Assembly (NCBI GenBank): GCA_016124655.1
Contig: WGNI01000004.1
Span: 62,001 to 126,000, forward strand
Length of the DNA stretch: 64,000 bases
Source: Alphaproteobacteria bacterium
GTDB lineage: Bacteria; Pseudomonadota; Alphaproteobacteria; Caulobacterales; Aquidulcibacteraceae
Direction: 5' to 3'
Shown: positions 1-9,870 of the stretch, piece after piece
Position numbering within the stretch: the first letter of the stretch is position 1
Layout: every line of letters begins with the position of its first letter
Notes under the pieces: model-generated
The model's database searches: none
Told to the model about the DNA's origin: nothing
What the model saw: the letters and a program-made list of their open reading frames with translations, nothing else
Program-made: the position numbers and the translations under genes

Positions 1-1638
1 AGCGATGTCGCTCCGGAATTCACCACCACGCTGAAGCTTGAGCTCGCGGACGTGCGGCCTTCCTTGGCTGGACCGAAACGGCCGCAGGATCGCGTGTTGT
101 TGAGCGACGCGGCGAAAGGCTTCGCCGACGTGATGGCGAGCGAATTCAAGAAGGCCGATGAAATGAGCAAGCGGTTCGCCGTCGCAGGCGAAGGCTTCGA
201 TATCGGCCATGGCGATGTGGTGATCGCGGCGATCACGTCGTGCACCAACACGTCCAACCCGTCGGTGCTGATCGCGGCGGGGCTTGTCGCGCGCAACGCC
301 CGCGCCAAGGGCCTGAGCGTGAAGCCGTGGGTGAAGACCTCGCTGGCGCCGGGCAGCCAGGTGGTGACGGATTATCTCGCCAAGGCGGGGCTGACCGATG
401 ATCTCAACGCGATGGGATTTAATCTTGTCGGCTATGGCTGCACGACGTGCATCGGCAATTCCGGCCCGCTGCCGCCGCCGATTTCGAAATCCGTGAACGA
501 CAACCAATTGGTGGTCGCCTCGGTGCTTTCAGGCAATCGCAATTTCGAAGGCCGCGTGAGCCCGGACGTGCGGGCGAATTATCTCGCCTCGCCGCCTTTG
601 GTGGTCGCGTATGCGCTTGCGGGATCGATGAACATTGATCTCACAACGCAACCTTTGGGAACCGGCGCCAATGGCCAGCCGGTGTATCTGAAGGATATCT
701 GGCCTTCGAATGCGGAGATCGAGCAGGTCGTGCGCGCGGCGGTGACGCCGGAGATGTTCTCCACGCGCTATGCCGACGTGTTCAAGGGCGACGAGCATTG
801 GCAGGCGATCCAGGTGACGGGCGGGGACACTTATTCCTGGGACAATGCGTCGACCTACGTGCAGAACCCGCCCTATTTCGCGGGCATGACGATGCAACCG
901 AAAGCGCCGACGGATATTGTCCGCGCGCGCGTGCTCGGGTTGTTCGGCGATTCCATCACCACCGATCACATCTCGCCGGCGGGCTCGATCAAGAAGGTCA
1001 GTCCGGCGGGCGAATATCTCGTCGCGCACAACGTGACTCAGGCGGATTTCAATTCCTACGGCGCGCGGCGCGGCAATCATGAAGTGATGATGCGCGGCAC
1101 GTTCGCGAATATCCGCATCAAGAACCAGATGGTGAAGGACGCGGCGGGCAATGCGGTGGAAGGCGGCTTGACGCTGCATCAGCCGGACGGCGCGCAGATG
1201 CCGATCTATGACGCAGCGATGCAGTATCAGCGCGAAGGCGTTCCGCTGGTGATTTTCGCGGGCAAGGAATACGGCACGGGGTCTTCGCGCGACTGGGCGG
1301 CGAAAGGCACGAACCTTCTGGGCGTGCGCGCGGTGATTTCGGAAAGCTTCGAGCGCATTCACCGCTCCAACCTGATCGGCATGGGCGTGTTGCCGCTGCA
1401 ATTCCAGAACGGGCAAAGCTGGGCGGCGCTCGGCCTTGACGGCTCGGAGACGGTGTCGATCACGGGCGTCGCCAGCCTGCAGCCGCGGCAGAATGTGCAG
1501 GTGGAGATCACCAAGGGCGACGGGTCCAAGCTCGTCGTGCCTGCGCTGTGCCGCATCGATACGGAAAACGAAGTCGATTACTTCAACAATGGCGGCATTC
1601 TACACTTCGTGCTGCGCGGCCTGGCGAAGGCGGCGTAA
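1..1638 (+). CDS. acnA: Aconitate hydratase A, C-terminal part (5' end outside window)
   Basis: Interconverts citrate and isocitrate in the TCA cycle in the cytoplasm. The reading frame is open from base 1, so about 545 C-terminal residues of a roughly 900-residue enzyme are present. The 4Fe-4S ligand cysteines are visible at fragment residues 81 (in SCTNTSNP), 147 and 150 (in GCTTCIGNSG). The swivel domain follows, with the substrate-binding GTGSSRDWAAKG stretch near residue 425. An ATG-like GTG at base 52 is internal, because family-like sequence precedes it. The stop is followed directly by a hairpin repeat. Assignment as AcnA rather than AcnB rests on domain order and motif spelling. Confidence 0.97.
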   Translation, partial: SDVAPEFTTTLKLELADVRPSLAGPKRPQDRVLLSDAAKGFADVMASEFKKADEMSKRFAVAGEGFDIGHGDVVIAAITSCTNTSNPSVLIAAGLVARNARAKGLSVKPWVKTSLAPGSQVVTDYLAKAGLTDDLNAMGFNLVGYGCTTCIGNSGPLPPPISKSVNDNQLVVASVLSGNRNFEGRVSPDVRANYLASPPLVVAYALAGSMNIDLTTQPLGTGANGQPVYLKDIWPSNAEIEQVVRAAVTPEMFSTRYADVFKGDEHWQAIQVTGGDTYSWDNASTYVQNPPYFAGMTMQPKAPTDIVRARVLGLFGDSITTDHISPAGSIKKVSPAGEYLVAHNVTQADFNSYGARRGNHEVMMRGTFANIRIKNQMVKDAAGNAVEGGLTLHQPDGAQMPIYDAAMQYQREGVPLVIFAGKEYGTGSSRDWAAKGTNLLGVRAVISESFERIHRSNLIGMGVLPLQFQNGQSWAALGLDGSETVSITGVASLQPRQNVQVEITKGDGSKLVVPALCRIDTENEVDYFNNGGILHFVLRGLAKAA

Positions 1639-1648
1639 GGGTTCAGCT

Positions 1649-1726
1649 GCTCGGCCCTGGCGAAGGCCAGGGCCCATTTCCGCGAACGCTTGTGGTCATG
1701 GGTCCTGGCTTTCGCTAGGACCGAGC
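1649..1726. repeat. Double-hairpin intergenic repeat, family B copy 1
   Basis: A palindromic unit bounded by GCTCGG and CCGAGC. It holds two inner hairpins, CCCTGGCGAAGGCCAGGG and GGTCCTGGCTTTCGCTAGGACC. A second full copy lies at 3197-3275 and a half copy at 53040-53066. It sits just after the aconitase stop and could act as a transcript-end structure, although there is no T-tract. Confidence 0.75.
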
Positions 1727-1755
1727 GGCGTTGTTTTCGCGCATGCACAACAAAG

Positions 1756-1880
1756 CGCGGACGGGGGCGTCCGCGCTCCAAATCCATCACCCCGGTTTCG
1801 CGGAACGCGAAGACCGGGGTCCAGTGCATGCGATTACGGTCCTGGGCCCCGGGCCGGCCTCCGGTCGCCCGGGGCGATGG
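1756..1880. repeat. Intergenic repeat, family A copy 1
   Basis: A unit of about 125 bp made of short palindromes (CGCGGACG...CGTCCGCG; CCCCGG...CCGGGG; GGGCCCCGGG...CCCGGGGC). It is nearly identical to 3031-3152. No open frame here looks like a gene: the frames across it are low-complexity Arg/Pro strings. It fills the gap between aconitase and the next gene. Confidence 0.75.
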
Positions 1881-1908
1881 GGCATTGAGGGTTCACTCGG
1901 CTTTCGCC

Positions 1909-2946
1909 TCAATCCGTGCGCACGAAGGCGGCGGTGACGGGCTGGTGATCGGTGAACCGGAAGGTCAGGTCGCGGGTGCGCAAGTCCGCCGCTTCGACAT
2001 TCGGCGACACGATGAAGCCGTCGATGATGGTGGTGTAGTTCTCGCCGGCGTGAAATGGGCGTTCATTGGTGCGGACGCTGGGCGTGGATGGGTCGGCCAC
2101 GATGCGCCAGCCTTGCGGCAATTCCTCGCGCGGAAACGGATGGATCCAGAACAGCGCGCTATCATCGGACGTGTGCGGGAAATTGGTTTCGGTCAGCACC
2201 AAGTTCCAGTCGCCGCCGAGGACGACGGCGCGGCCTTGCGCGTGGTGGGTCTGCGCCAGCGCAAACAGCGCGCGCAATTGCTGCAGCCGCGTGTTGGCGC
2301 CTTCGTCGAAGGCGGAAAGATGCAGGTTGATGATCGTCCATGGCCGGCCGCTGACATCAAGCTCCGTCACCTGCACATGATAGCGGCGGCGAATGAGCCC
2401 CAGGATCGCGCGCGGCTCATCCGGCATGCGCGCGATGCGTTGACCGGTGAGCGCAGCGCGCGTGAACGCGCCCAGACCATGGCGCAGGCGCAGCCAGGGC
2501 GGCATCAGGCGCGTGCGCGTGTCGACGCTGAACAGCATGGCGCGATCGGCGAGCGCTGAGCGCACGCCCGACAGCACATCGACATTGCGCGTCAAAAGGC
2601 CTGGGCCGGCCACTTCCTGCATGATGATCACGTCGGATTCGATGTCGCCCAGCGTCGCGCGGATGGCGGCGAGATTTCGCTCCACCGCGGCGCGGCTGGG
2701 CGGGCGCAGCATGCGGCCGCCATCGGCGAAGAAATCGGCGTCCGCGCCCAGCCCGGCATAGCCGATGTTCCACGTCGTCACGCGCAAGGGCGCTTGCGCT
2801 TCGCTGAGCGGGGCGGATGCTTCAGAGATTTGCTGAGGCACGCCGTCGGTCCAGGCGGTCGCTGCAAGCGCAGCCGCTGCGTACGCGATCAGCGCTGCGA
2901 GCACGCCCGCTGTGGCGATGATTGCTCGGGACGTGAATGCGCGCAT
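1909..2946 (-). CDS. Secreted or membrane-anchored endonuclease/exonuclease/phosphatase-family protein
   Basis: A 345-residue protein of the EEP fold (the DNase I/sphingomyelinase/inositol phosphatase superfamily). A hydrophobic N-terminal segment (residues about 8-30) suggests export or membrane anchoring. Superfamily active-site motifs appear in order: TTWNIGY (Asn), IIMQEVAG (Glu), GGDWNLV (Asp-Asn) and FTDHQPVTAAF (Asp-His). These are metal-dependent phosphoester hydrolases, but the substrate cannot be told from sequence. It is flanked on both sides by repeats and stands alone on this strand. Confidence 0.85.
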   Translation of the reverse strand: MRAFTSRAIIATAGVLAALIAYAAAALAATAWTDGVPQQISEASAPLSEAQAPLRVTTWNIGYAGLGADADFFADGGRMLRPPSRAAVERNLAAIRATLGDIESDVIIMQEVAGPGLLTRNVDVLSGVRSALADRAMLFSVDTRTRLMPPWLRLRHGLGAFTRAALTGQRIARMPDEPRAILGLIRRRYHVQVTELDVSGRPWTIINLHLSAFDEGANTRLQQLRALFALAQTHHAQGRAVVLGGDWNLVLTETNFPHTSDDSALFWIHPFPREELPQGWRIVADPSTPSVRTNERPFHAGENYTTIIDGFIVSPNVEAADLRTRDLTFRFTDHQPVTAAFVRTD

Positions 2947-3030
2947 GGTCGCCCTGCCGTTTCAGGGCGATGGTTGGGGGCTGTCGCGTGACTTGGCAAG
3001 TTGGGGTTGGGGGGCGCGAGGCTTGACCAG

Positions 3031-3152
3031 CGCGGACGGGGCGTCCGCGCTCCGAGCTCTTCACCCCGATTTCGCGGGACGCGAAGACCGGGGTCCAGCG
3101 CATGCGATCGCGGTCCTGGGCCCCGGGTCTCCCTGCGGTCGCCCGGGGCGAT
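3031..3152. repeat. Intergenic repeat, family A copy 2
   Basis: Near-identical to 1756-1880, in the same orientation and 1.27 kb away, on the other side of the EEP gene. The order of palindromes is the same, with differences mostly at single bases. Confidence 0.75.
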
Positions 3153-3196
3153 GGTGATTGAAACACCCATCACCCCGGTTTCGCGACACGAGACGC

Positions 3197-3275
3197 GCTC
3201 GGCCCGGACGAAGGTCGGGGTCTATTTCCGCAAACGCCCGTGTTCGTGGGTCCCGACCTTCGTCGGGAACCGAGC
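3197..3275. repeat. Double-hairpin intergenic repeat, family B copy 2
   Basis: The same plan as 1649-1726, with GCTCGG/CCGAGC ends. The inner stems are changed on both arms: CCCGGACGAAGGTCGGGG, and GTCCCGACCTTCGTCGGGA. The paired changes preserve the hairpins. It lies beside the 3' end of the next lipoprotein gene. Confidence 0.75.
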
Positions 3276-3288
3276 CCCGGGCGCCTGG

Positions 3289-3663
3289 TTACTGCGCGGC
3301 GTCTGGATCAGGGATCTCCACCAGCGTGCGGAAATTGCAGCGCCGCCCGTCGACGATGACGGACGAGAAGCGATCCACACGATTGCCGGGACCCTGATCA
3401 ATCGCAAGCACATCGGCGAAGCGCAGGCCGGTGCAGTTCTGAAAGAACGTCGCGCGATACCAATGGCCGGTGCGGCCTTCGATCAGGAGGGAGTTTTCCG
3501 GCCCTGCGCGCCAATCGCGGATGCCGCCGAAATCGGCGAACGGAATGGAGGCTTGCTCGGCCTGCGCGTCGGTGTCGGCGATGGAGGGTTCATCGCTTTG
3601 CGGCGCGGGCGTGGCGCAAGCCGACAGCGCAAACGCAGCGGCGAAGAGAAACGCGCGCATCAT
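3289..3663 (-). CDS. Small lipoprotein, second of a paralogous pair
   Basis: 124 residues. A signal peptide ends in the lipobox ALSAC, so the mature protein should be a lipid-anchored envelope protein. The body shares its plan with the gene immediately upstream: a DWRAGPENSLLIEG strand, a WYRATFFQNC segment and IDQGPGN...VIVDGRRCNF, with two cysteines that could form a disulphide. The start overlaps the stop of the upstream gene by four bases, indicating translational coupling. The layout is reminiscent of the DUF6491-type lipoproteins, but I cannot confirm membership. The function is unknown. Confidence 0.8.
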   Translation of the reverse strand: MMRAFLFAAAFALSACATPAPQSDEPSIADTDAQAEQASIPFADFGGIRDWRAGPENSLLIEGRTGHWYRATFFQNCTGLRFADVLAIDQGPGNRVDRFSSVIVDGRRCNFRTLVEIPDPDAAQ

Positions 3664-4073
3664 CCGCCCGCCTCCGCCGGCGCCGCGGCGATGTCCGCAT
3701 CGGGATCGGCGATGCGGTCGAACGTCACGAGCTGACAGCGACGGCCGTCAATGATGGCGGTCGCGAATTTGTCGAGCGTGTCGGAGCCGGGGCCGGTGTC
3801 GAGCGCGATGGAGAATTCCCAGGGCAGATCGTTGCGGCAGCCGGCGGTGAGTTCGGCGCGGTACCAGCGGTCGCGCGTGGCTTCGATCAGGAGCGAGCCG
3901 TCGCGGCCGGAGCGGAAGCCGTGCACCGTGGTGTTGGAGAAGGGCAGCGAGGCGTTGGCCTCGACGATGTCGTAGGGGCGCACGACTTCTGCTTGTGCAG
4001 CCTGCTCCTGCGGCGCGGTCGCGCACGCGCTCGCGGCGCACCCGGCGGCGATGATGACAGCGAAGCGTTTCAA
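3660..4073 (-). CDS. Small lipoprotein, first of a paralogous pair
   Basis: 137 residues with a type II signal peptide (lipobox ASAC near residue 17). Segments HGFRSGRDGSLLIEATRDRW, AGCRNDLPWEF and AIIDGRRCQLVTF align with the downstream paralogue, including both body cysteines and the GRRC motif. It is cotranscribed with the downstream paralogue by a four-base overlap. It is probably an envelope protein of unknown role that arose by tandem duplication. Confidence 0.8.
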   Translation of the reverse strand: MKRFAVIIAAGCAASACATAPQEQAAQAEVVRPYDIVEANASLPFSNTTVHGFRSGRDGSLLIEATRDRWYRAELTAGCRNDLPWEFSIALDTGPGSDTLDKFATAIIDGRRCQLVTFDRIADPDADIAAAPAEAGG

Positions 4074-4184
4074 GGCGGGCCTCCCTGGCGGCGCATGCCG
4101 TGACGGATGCGCAGTCTACGCCTTGGCGGCCCGATCAAGACTTCACCATGCTGTGAGCCGCGGCGGGATGCGGCCGCAGCGGAC

Positions 4185-7100
4185 CTAGTTGCGGCGCAGC
4201 GACGGCAGGTTGGTGCGCACGCCGACATACCAGAACCGGCCGAGCGGATTGACCGGATAGGCCACCTCGCCGATGTCGGGCTCCTGGTCGGTGAAATTGT
4301 TCACGCCCGCGTAAACGCTCCACACGCTGGAGAAATCGTAGCGAGCCTGGAAGTCGTGCACGGAGCGCGCGTCGTAATAGAGATATTCCGGCGCGGCGAT
4401 GGCGGGATCGCCGGCGACTTCCTCGGCGTCGAAGCGGCGCGTCTCGTCGTGCCAGCTCCAGCCATAATTCAACGTCAACGGCCCGCGCTGCCAGGTGAGA
4501 TCGAGCGCGAACTGCCATTCCGGCGTGGCCTCGTCAGGGCCGCCCTCGCCTTCGTCGAAGTCGCGCGGCGCATTGGGCACGTTGATGAAGCTCAATTCTT
4601 CGAGATAGTTTCCGATCAGGCGAATGTTCAGCAGGCCCCAATCGCCATCGACGCCCCAATTGGCGGGATCGAACAGATAATTGGCGCTGAAATCGTAGCC
4701 CTTGGTGTTGAAGGACGCGACGTTGAAAGGCTGCTGGGTGAAATTGTCGATGCCGCCCGTGGCTGGGTCGCGCGAGACGAATTTGCAGAACTGATTGTTG
4801 ATGTTGGGCGCATCGACGCACAACTCAGCCAGTTCTTCGCCTAACGCGGTGTTGACCGCGTTGGAAATCTCGATGTCGTAATAATCGACGGAAAAGGTGA
4901 GATTGGGGATGAAGCGCGGGCGCACGACGACGCCCATCGTCTGGGTGTCCGCCTCTTCCTCCTCCAGCGCGGAATTGCCCTGCAAAGTGCCGCCAACGCT
5001 GGAACTATTGGGATCGATGAAGGTCGTGGGATCGACGCCCAAAGCGCTCAGGATCGCTGCGCAATTGGCCTGACGGAATTGCGTGCCGAGATTGAGATTG
5101 GCCTGCGAACACGGATCGTTGATGAGTTCAAACGTCTGGCCCGCGGGCCGGAACAGTTCGGCGATGTTGGGCGCGCGCACGGCTTGCGCGAGGGTTCCGC
5201 GGAACGTGATGTCGCGCACCGGCGCATATTCAAGACCGACCTTCCAGGTCGTGGTCTGACCGATCGTGGTGTAATCGGAGATGCGCGCGGCGCCGTCGAG
5301 ACGCAATTCCTCGGCCAGGAACACGCCTTCGAGGATCGGCGCCTGCAGCTCGACAAAGGCTTCGCGCACTTCAAACGAGCCGGCGGTAGGGAAGCGCACA
5401 TTGCCGAACGTCAGACCTGCTGTGTCTTCCGGCGGCGGCGTGCTTTCGCTTTCCTCGCGGCGCCATTCGCCGCCGATGACCCAACCGATCGGGCCGCCGG
5501 GCAGGCTGAAGAGGCGTTCGGAATCGCCGGTGAGGAAGGCGTTGACGACATGCTGGCGCACCGAGGCGCTTTCGCGGCTCGTCGTCATGATCCAGTTGCG
5601 CGCTTCGGCGCTGACGGAGTTCTCGCCGAAGATATTGACCGGCACGCAGCCGGAATTTGCGCCGGGCGTGAAGCTTGTCGGCGCGGGAAAGCCCTGGATG
5701 AATTCGTTGTTGGAAAAGTAGGTTGGATCGAGATCGATGGCGCAGACGATGCGGCCGGTTGCGGGATCGATCACCGCGTCGAGCGCCTGGGAGAGGCGGT
5801 CATTGTAGCGGTTGTTGAGGATGCGCGCGTCGACGTCCGTGCGGCCATAGGTGTAGGAGGCCTCGTAGTCGACGGCGTCGCCGAACAGCGAGCCCTCCAC
5901 GCCCCAGACGCCGCGATAGGTTTCGCGCTTGATGCGTTCGCCGCGGACGCCGAGATCGAAATTGTCGCGGCTGACGAAGATCAATGGCGCGCCCGTGGAG
6001 AGCGCGGTCTGACGGATGACGTCAGGCACGTACGGGTTCGTCGCGGGGTCGATGGCGAGAAAGAAATCGAAGGTCGGCTGCGAGGTCGATTCCGATTCGG
6101 TGACGACATATTTGAGCTGCGTGAAGACGCGCAGATTGGGCGTCATGTCATAGCGGCCGCCGGCATTGACGGCGAAGCGCTCAAGGCCCTGGATGGGATC
6201 GCCGTTATAGCTTGCGATCGGCGTCGCGGTTCCGCCCTGCTGGAAGATCGGCGGCACGAAGATGCCGGGATCCCACGGCGTTCCATCGCCGACGAAATCG
6301 AGATCGAGAATGGCGGCGGGATCGATTCCGAAGAGCGCGTTGTAATCGTCCAGCTGCGCGTACACCGCGCCGCCGACGGCGCTGTCGAAATAGCGGATGT
6401 CGCCGAGCGGAATTTGCGTGAATGGCGGGGTGACCTCGGGAACGCCATCGCCGTTGATGTCGGCGAATCCGGGATTTTCGCGGAAGCCGACGCCGCGCAA
6501 ACCGGAGAATTCGCGATCATAGAGGCTGAGCTTGCGGTCGTTGGAGTATTCCAGCGACACGGTGAAGTTGCCGCGATCGGCAGCAAAGTTGGAGCCGGCG
6601 GTGACGCCCAGAAATGTCGATTGGCCGCCGCCCTCTTCTTCCGGCGAGCCGTATTGCGCGCGCGCGGTCATGCCTTCGAAATCGTCGCGCATGATGAAGT
6701 TGACGACGCCGGACACGCCGTCGGCGCCGTAAATCGCCGATGCGCCGCCGGTGAGCACTTCCACGCGCTCGATGAGATCGATGGGAATGGTGTTCACATC
6801 GACCGCAGCGCTGCCGGGATCGGACGAGACGTGACGGCGGCCATCCACCAGCACGAGCGTGCGATCGGTGCCGAGATTGCGCAGATTGAGCAGGTTCAAG
6901 CCTGAACCCGCGATGCCGGCATTGATCGACGCGGCGTCGTTGGAATCGATCGAGTTCGTGAGCGCTGGAAGCTGCTGCAGGAAATCGGTGAGATTGGTCG
7001 TGCCTGAAAGCTGGATCGCCTCAGCGTCCACCGACACGACGGGATTGGAGGATTGGAAATCCGGCTGCCGGATGCGGCTGCCGGTGACGATGATTTCCTC

Positions 7101-7217
7101 TTCGGCCTGCGCAGAGTCCTGCGCCAATGCCGGATGCGCCACAGCCCATGCAAAACCCGCGAGGCAAACGCCGCGCAGCATTCGGCCTTTCGCGCCGACG
7201 CGACCAAATCGATCCAT
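4185..7217 (-). CDS. TonB-dependent outer-membrane receptor
   Basis: 1010 residues. The signal peptide ends near ALAQD and is followed by a TonB-box-like [11 protein letters not shown] plug domain (about 45-190) contains the typical [20 protein letters not shown] long beta-barrel ends in [11 protein letters not shown]. It should import a ligand through the outer membrane using TonB energy. It resembles the large receptors abundant in Caulobacter and sphingomonad relatives, whose substrates include oligosaccharides and peptides. The start is supported by an AGGAGGGAG ribosome site. A loop near residue 250 carries a dockerin-like DINGDGVPE. No transport enzymes sit beside it, so the substrate is unknown. 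Confidence 0.95.
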   Translation of the reverse strand: MDRFGRVGAKGRMLRGVCLAGFAWAVAHPALAQDSAQAEEEIIVTGSRIRQPDFQSSNPVVSVDAEAIQLSGTTNLTDFLQQLPALTNSIDSNDAASINAGIAGSGLNLLNLRNLGTDRTLVLVDGRRHVSSDPGSAAVDVNTIPIDLIERVEVLTGGASAIYGADGVSGVVNFIMRDDFEGMTARAQYGSPEEEGGGQSTFLGVTAGSNFAADRGNFTVSLEYSNDRKLSLYDREFSGLRGVGFRENPGFADINGDGVPEVTPPFTQIPLGDIRYFDSAVGGAVYAQLDDYNALFGIDPAAILDLDFVGDGTPWDPGIFVPPIFQQGGTATPIASYNGDPIQGLERFAVNAGGRYDMTPNLRVFTQLKYVVTESESTSQPTFDFFLAIDPATNPYVPDVIRQTALSTGAPLIFVSRDNFDLGVRGERIKRETYRGVWGVEGSLFGDAVDYEASYTYGRTDVDARILNNRYNDRLSQALDAVIDPATGRIVCAIDLDPTYFSNNEFIQGFPAPTSFTPGANSGCVPVNIFGENSVSAEARNWIMTTSRESASVRQHVVNAFLTGDSERLFSLPGGPIGWVIGGEWRREESESTPPPEDTAGLTFGNVRFPTAGSFEVREAFVELQAPILEGVFLAEELRLDGAARISDYTTIGQTTTWKVGLEYAPVRDITFRGTLAQAVRAPNIAELFRPAGQTFELINDPCSQANLNLGTQFRQANCAAILSALGVDPTTFIDPNSSSVGGTLQGNSALEEEEADTQTMGVVVRPRFIPNLTFSVDYYDIEISNAVNTALGEELAELCVDAPNINNQFCKFVSRDPATGGIDNFTQQPFNVASFNTKGYDFSANYLFDPANWGVDGDWGLLNIRLIGNYLEELSFINVPNAPRDFDEGEGGPDEATPEWQFALDLTWQRGPLTLNYGWSWHDETRRFDAEEVAGDPAIAAPEYLYYDARSVHDFQARYDFSSVWSVYAGVNNFTDQEPDIGEVAYPVNPLGRFWYVGVRTNLPSLRRN

Positions 7218-7416
7218 TGTACACTCCCTCCTGCGGCGCGCGTCGCCCCCAATCGACGCAACGTCGCCGCATGAACGCCTGTTTTGTCCGCAGCAGCCGA
7301 CGAGACGCCGCGATCGTCGAGCGCGTTTCGATCAACGGCCAATTTGTGCGGACGAATGGCGCAGAGCGCGCGACCGCCACTGGAAACGGCGCGCGCGAAC
7401 GCCTATTCTCGCGTTC

Positions 7417-9711
7417 ATGCCCCGTTCCTCACCCCAAGGCGTTTCCGAAGCGCCAGGCGCTGCGTTCGTGTTTGATCAGACGGCCGCGGTGTGGACGCCG
7501 CACCGCCCGCAGCGGCAGTGGGAGAAGCTGGAGGGCGGGCGGCGCTTCAAGCTCGTCAGCGATTATCAGCCGGCCGGCGATCAGCCGCAGGCGATCGAGG
7601 AGCTGGTGGCTGCGGTCGATGGCGGGGAACAGGACCAGGTGCTGTTGGGCGTCACCGGCTCGGGCAAGACGTTCACGATGGCGCAGGTGATCGAGCGCGT
7701 GCAGCGGCCCGCGCTGGTGCTGGCGCCGAACAAGACGCTGGCGGCGCAGCTCTATGGCGAGTTCAAAAGCTTCTTCCCGGAGAACGCGGTCGAGTATTTT
7801 GTTTCGTATTACGACTATTATCAGCCGGAGGCGTACGTCCCGCGCACGGATACGTACATCGAAAAAGAATCCAACATCAACGAACAGATCGACCGCATGC
7901 GCCATGCGGCGACGCGCGCGATCCTGGAGCGCGACGACGTGATCATCGTCGCCTCGGTGAGCTGCATCTACGGTATTGGTTCCGTTGAAACCTATACGTC
8001 GATGACGTTCACCGCCAAGGCGGGGGAAAGCTTCGGCCAGCAGGAGTTCATCCGTCATCTCGTGGCGCTGCAGTACAAGCGCAATGAGCAGAGTTTCGCG
8101 CGCGGGCTGTTCCGCGTGCGCGGCGACGTCATCGAGGCGTTTCCCGCGCACATGGAGGATCGCGCGTGGCGCATCTCCTTCTTCGGCGATGAAATTGAAT
8201 CGATCGAGGAGTTCGATCCGCTGACCGGCAAGCGCACGGCGCGGATGGAGGCGATCAAGTTCTACGCCAATTCGCACTATGTGACGCCGCGGCCGACGCT
8301 CAACCAGGCGGTGGAGCAGATCAAGGAAGAGCTTGAGGTGCGGCTCAATGTGTTTCGCCAGGAGGGCAAGCTTCTGGAGGCGCAGCGGCTGGAGCAGCGC
8401 ACGCGCTTCGACATCGAGATGATGCTGGCGACGGGCAGCTGCGCGGGCATCGAGAATTATTCGCGCTATCTGACGGGCCGCAAGCCGGGCGAGCCGCCGC
8501 CGACTTTGTTTGAATACATCCCCGACAACGCGATCCTGTTCACCGATGAAAGCCATGTCACGATCCCGCAGATCGGGGGCATGTATCGCGGCGACTTCAA
8601 CCGCAAGAAGACGCTGTCGGATTACGGCTTCCGCCTGCCCTCGTGCATGGACAACCGACCGCTCAAATTCGAGGAATGGGACGTGATGCGGCCGCAGAGC
8701 GTGCATGTTTCGGCGACGCCGGGCGGATGGGAGATGGAGCGCACGGGCGGGGTGTTCGTGGAGCAAGTGATCCGGCCGACGGGGTTGATCGATCCGCCGG
8801 TCGAAGTGCGCCCCGTTTCGGAGAAGGGTTTCTCCCAGGTCGATGACGTGATCGCGGAAGTGAAGGCGAAGGCGAAGCAGGATCAGCGCGCGCTGGTCAC
8901 GGTGCTGACCAAGCGCATGGCGGAGGACCTGACGGAATATATGCACGAACAGGGCGTGCGCGTGCGCTACATGCACTCCGACATCGATACGGTGGAGCGC
9001 ATCGAGATCATCCGCGACCTGCGGCTTGGCGTGTTCGACGTGCTGGTCGGCATCAATCTCCTGCGCGAGGGTCTCGACATTCCCGAATGCGGGCTCGTGG
9101 CCATTCTCGACGCCGACAAGGAAGGTTTCCTGCGCAGCGAAACATCCCTGGTGCAGACGATCGGGCGCGCGGCGCGGAATATCGACGGAAAGGTGATCTT
9201 GTACGCCGACAAGATCACCGGCTCGATGCAGCGCGCGATGGCGGAGACCAATCGGCGACGGGAAAAGCAGGCCCAGTTCAATGCCGCCAACGGCATCACG
9301 CCGCAAAGCGTGAAGAAGAACATCGCCGACATTCTGGAGAGCGTGTACGAGAAGGATTCGCTGACGATCGATCCGCGCGATCCGATGAGCTTCAAGCGCG
9401 GCGCGGGCGGGGGCAAGCGGCGCGGCGTGGCGGAAGAGACCACGCCGTTCATCGGGCACAATTTGAAATCCTACATCGCGGACCTCGAGCGCCAGATGCG
9501 CGAAGCGGCGGCGGATCTTGAATTCGAAACCGCGGCGCGGCTGCGCGACGAGATCAAGAAGCTGCAGGAAACGGAATTGTTCATCGCCGACGATCCGCTG
9601 GCGCGGCAGGCTGCCGTGAATGAAGGCGTGGCGATGGCCACCGCCGATGCGCGCGCGCCGCTGAAGCCGCAGAAGAAGCCTTTTCGCGGGCGGCGGCGGA
9701 AGGGACCTTAG
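7417..9711 (+). CDS. uvrB: Excinuclease ABC subunit B
   Basis: 764 residues. It is the damage-verifying helicase-like subunit of nucleotide excision repair. Walker A is GVTGSGKT, and the beta-hairpin region [15 protein letters not shown] follows. The helicase C-terminal motifs include [13 protein letters not shown] and QTIGRAARN. The C-terminal UVR domain ([16 protein letters not shown]) binds UvrC. The frame is open further upstream, but the ATG at 7417 is chosen because the extension overlaps the divergent receptor gene. Even so, about 50 residues precede the usual family N-terminus, and a basic tail (GRRRKGP) ends the protein. A 150-bp palindromic element follows the stop. Confidence 0.96.
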   Translation: MPRSSPQGVSEAPGAAFVFDQTAAVWTPHRPQRQWEKLEGGRRFKLVSDYQPAGDQPQAIEELVAAVDGGEQDQVLLGVTGSGKTFTMAQVIERVQRPALVLAPNKTLAAQLYGEFKSFFPENAVEYFVSYYDYYQPEAYVPRTDTYIEKESNINEQIDRMRHAATRAILERDDVIIVASVSCIYGIGSVETYTSMTFTAKAGESFGQQEFIRHLVALQYKRNEQSFARGLFRVRGDVIEAFPAHMEDRAWRISFFGDEIESIEEFDPLTGKRTARMEAIKFYANSHYVTPRPTLNQAVEQIKEELEVRLNVFRQEGKLLEAQRLEQRTRFDIEMMLATGSCAGIENYSRYLTGRKPGEPPPTLFEYIPDNAILFTDESHVTIPQIGGMYRGDFNRKKTLSDYGFRLPSCMDNRPLKFEEWDVMRPQSVHVSATPGGWEMERTGGVFVEQVIRPTGLIDPPVEVRPVSEKGFSQVDDVIAEVKAKAKQDQRALVTVLTKRMAEDLTEYMHEQGVRVRYMHSDIDTVERIEIIRDLRLGVFDVLVGINLLREGLDIPECGLVAILDADKEGFLRSETSLVQTIGRAARNIDGKVILYADKITGSMQRAMAETNRRREKQAQFNAANGITPQSVKKNIADILESVYEKDSLTIDPRDPMSFKRGAGGGKRRGVAEETTPFIGHNLKSYIADLERQMREAAADLEFETAARLRDEIKKLQETELFIADDPLARQAAVNEGVAMATADARAPLKPQKKPFRGRRRKGP

Positions 9712-9721
9712 GTCAAACGCC

Positions 9722-9870
9722 GCCCCTCTCCCCCGAAGCGGGGGAGAAGGTGGCAGCGAAGCCGACGGACGAGGGGGTGGAGGGAAGCGTGAAGCGCAGC
9801 TCTTGCCCATGCGCCCACCCTCATCCGGCCCTTCGGGCCACCTTCTCCCGCCCATGCGAGAGAAGGATGA
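9722..9870. repeat. 150-bp palindromic element, intergenic copy
   Basis: Two inverted halves built on CTCTCCC...GGGAGAAGGTGGC and GGGTGG / CCACCCTCATCCGGCCC...GCCACCTTCTCCC. It is the same family and length as the element lodged inside carB (29151-29300). It lies between uvrB and the nuclease-like gene, and it supplies the artefactual tail of that frameshifted reading frame. Confidence 0.75.

Larger units (their letters stand above)
2947..3288. other. Repeat-filled intergenic gap of about 340 bp
   Basis: No credible gene. The gap holds a family A repeat (3031-3152) directly followed by a family B double hairpin (3197-3275). A short duplicate of the family A core (ATCACCCCGGTTTCGCG near 3167) forms the junction. 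The promoter of the upstream minus-strand EEP gene should lie in its left end. Confidence 0.7.

Noticed and set aside
5079-6905. 608-codon open frame opposite the TonB-dependent receptor
   Set aside because: Antisense shadow of a strongly supported gene; Arg/Asp/His-rich with no family motifs.
6859-7416. N-terminal extension of uvrB
   Set aside because: Antisense to the start of the receptor gene and absent from the family; ATG 7417 used.
7429-9855. 808-codon open frame opposite uvrB
   Set aside because: High-GC antisense shadow; His/Arg-rich composition and no domain.
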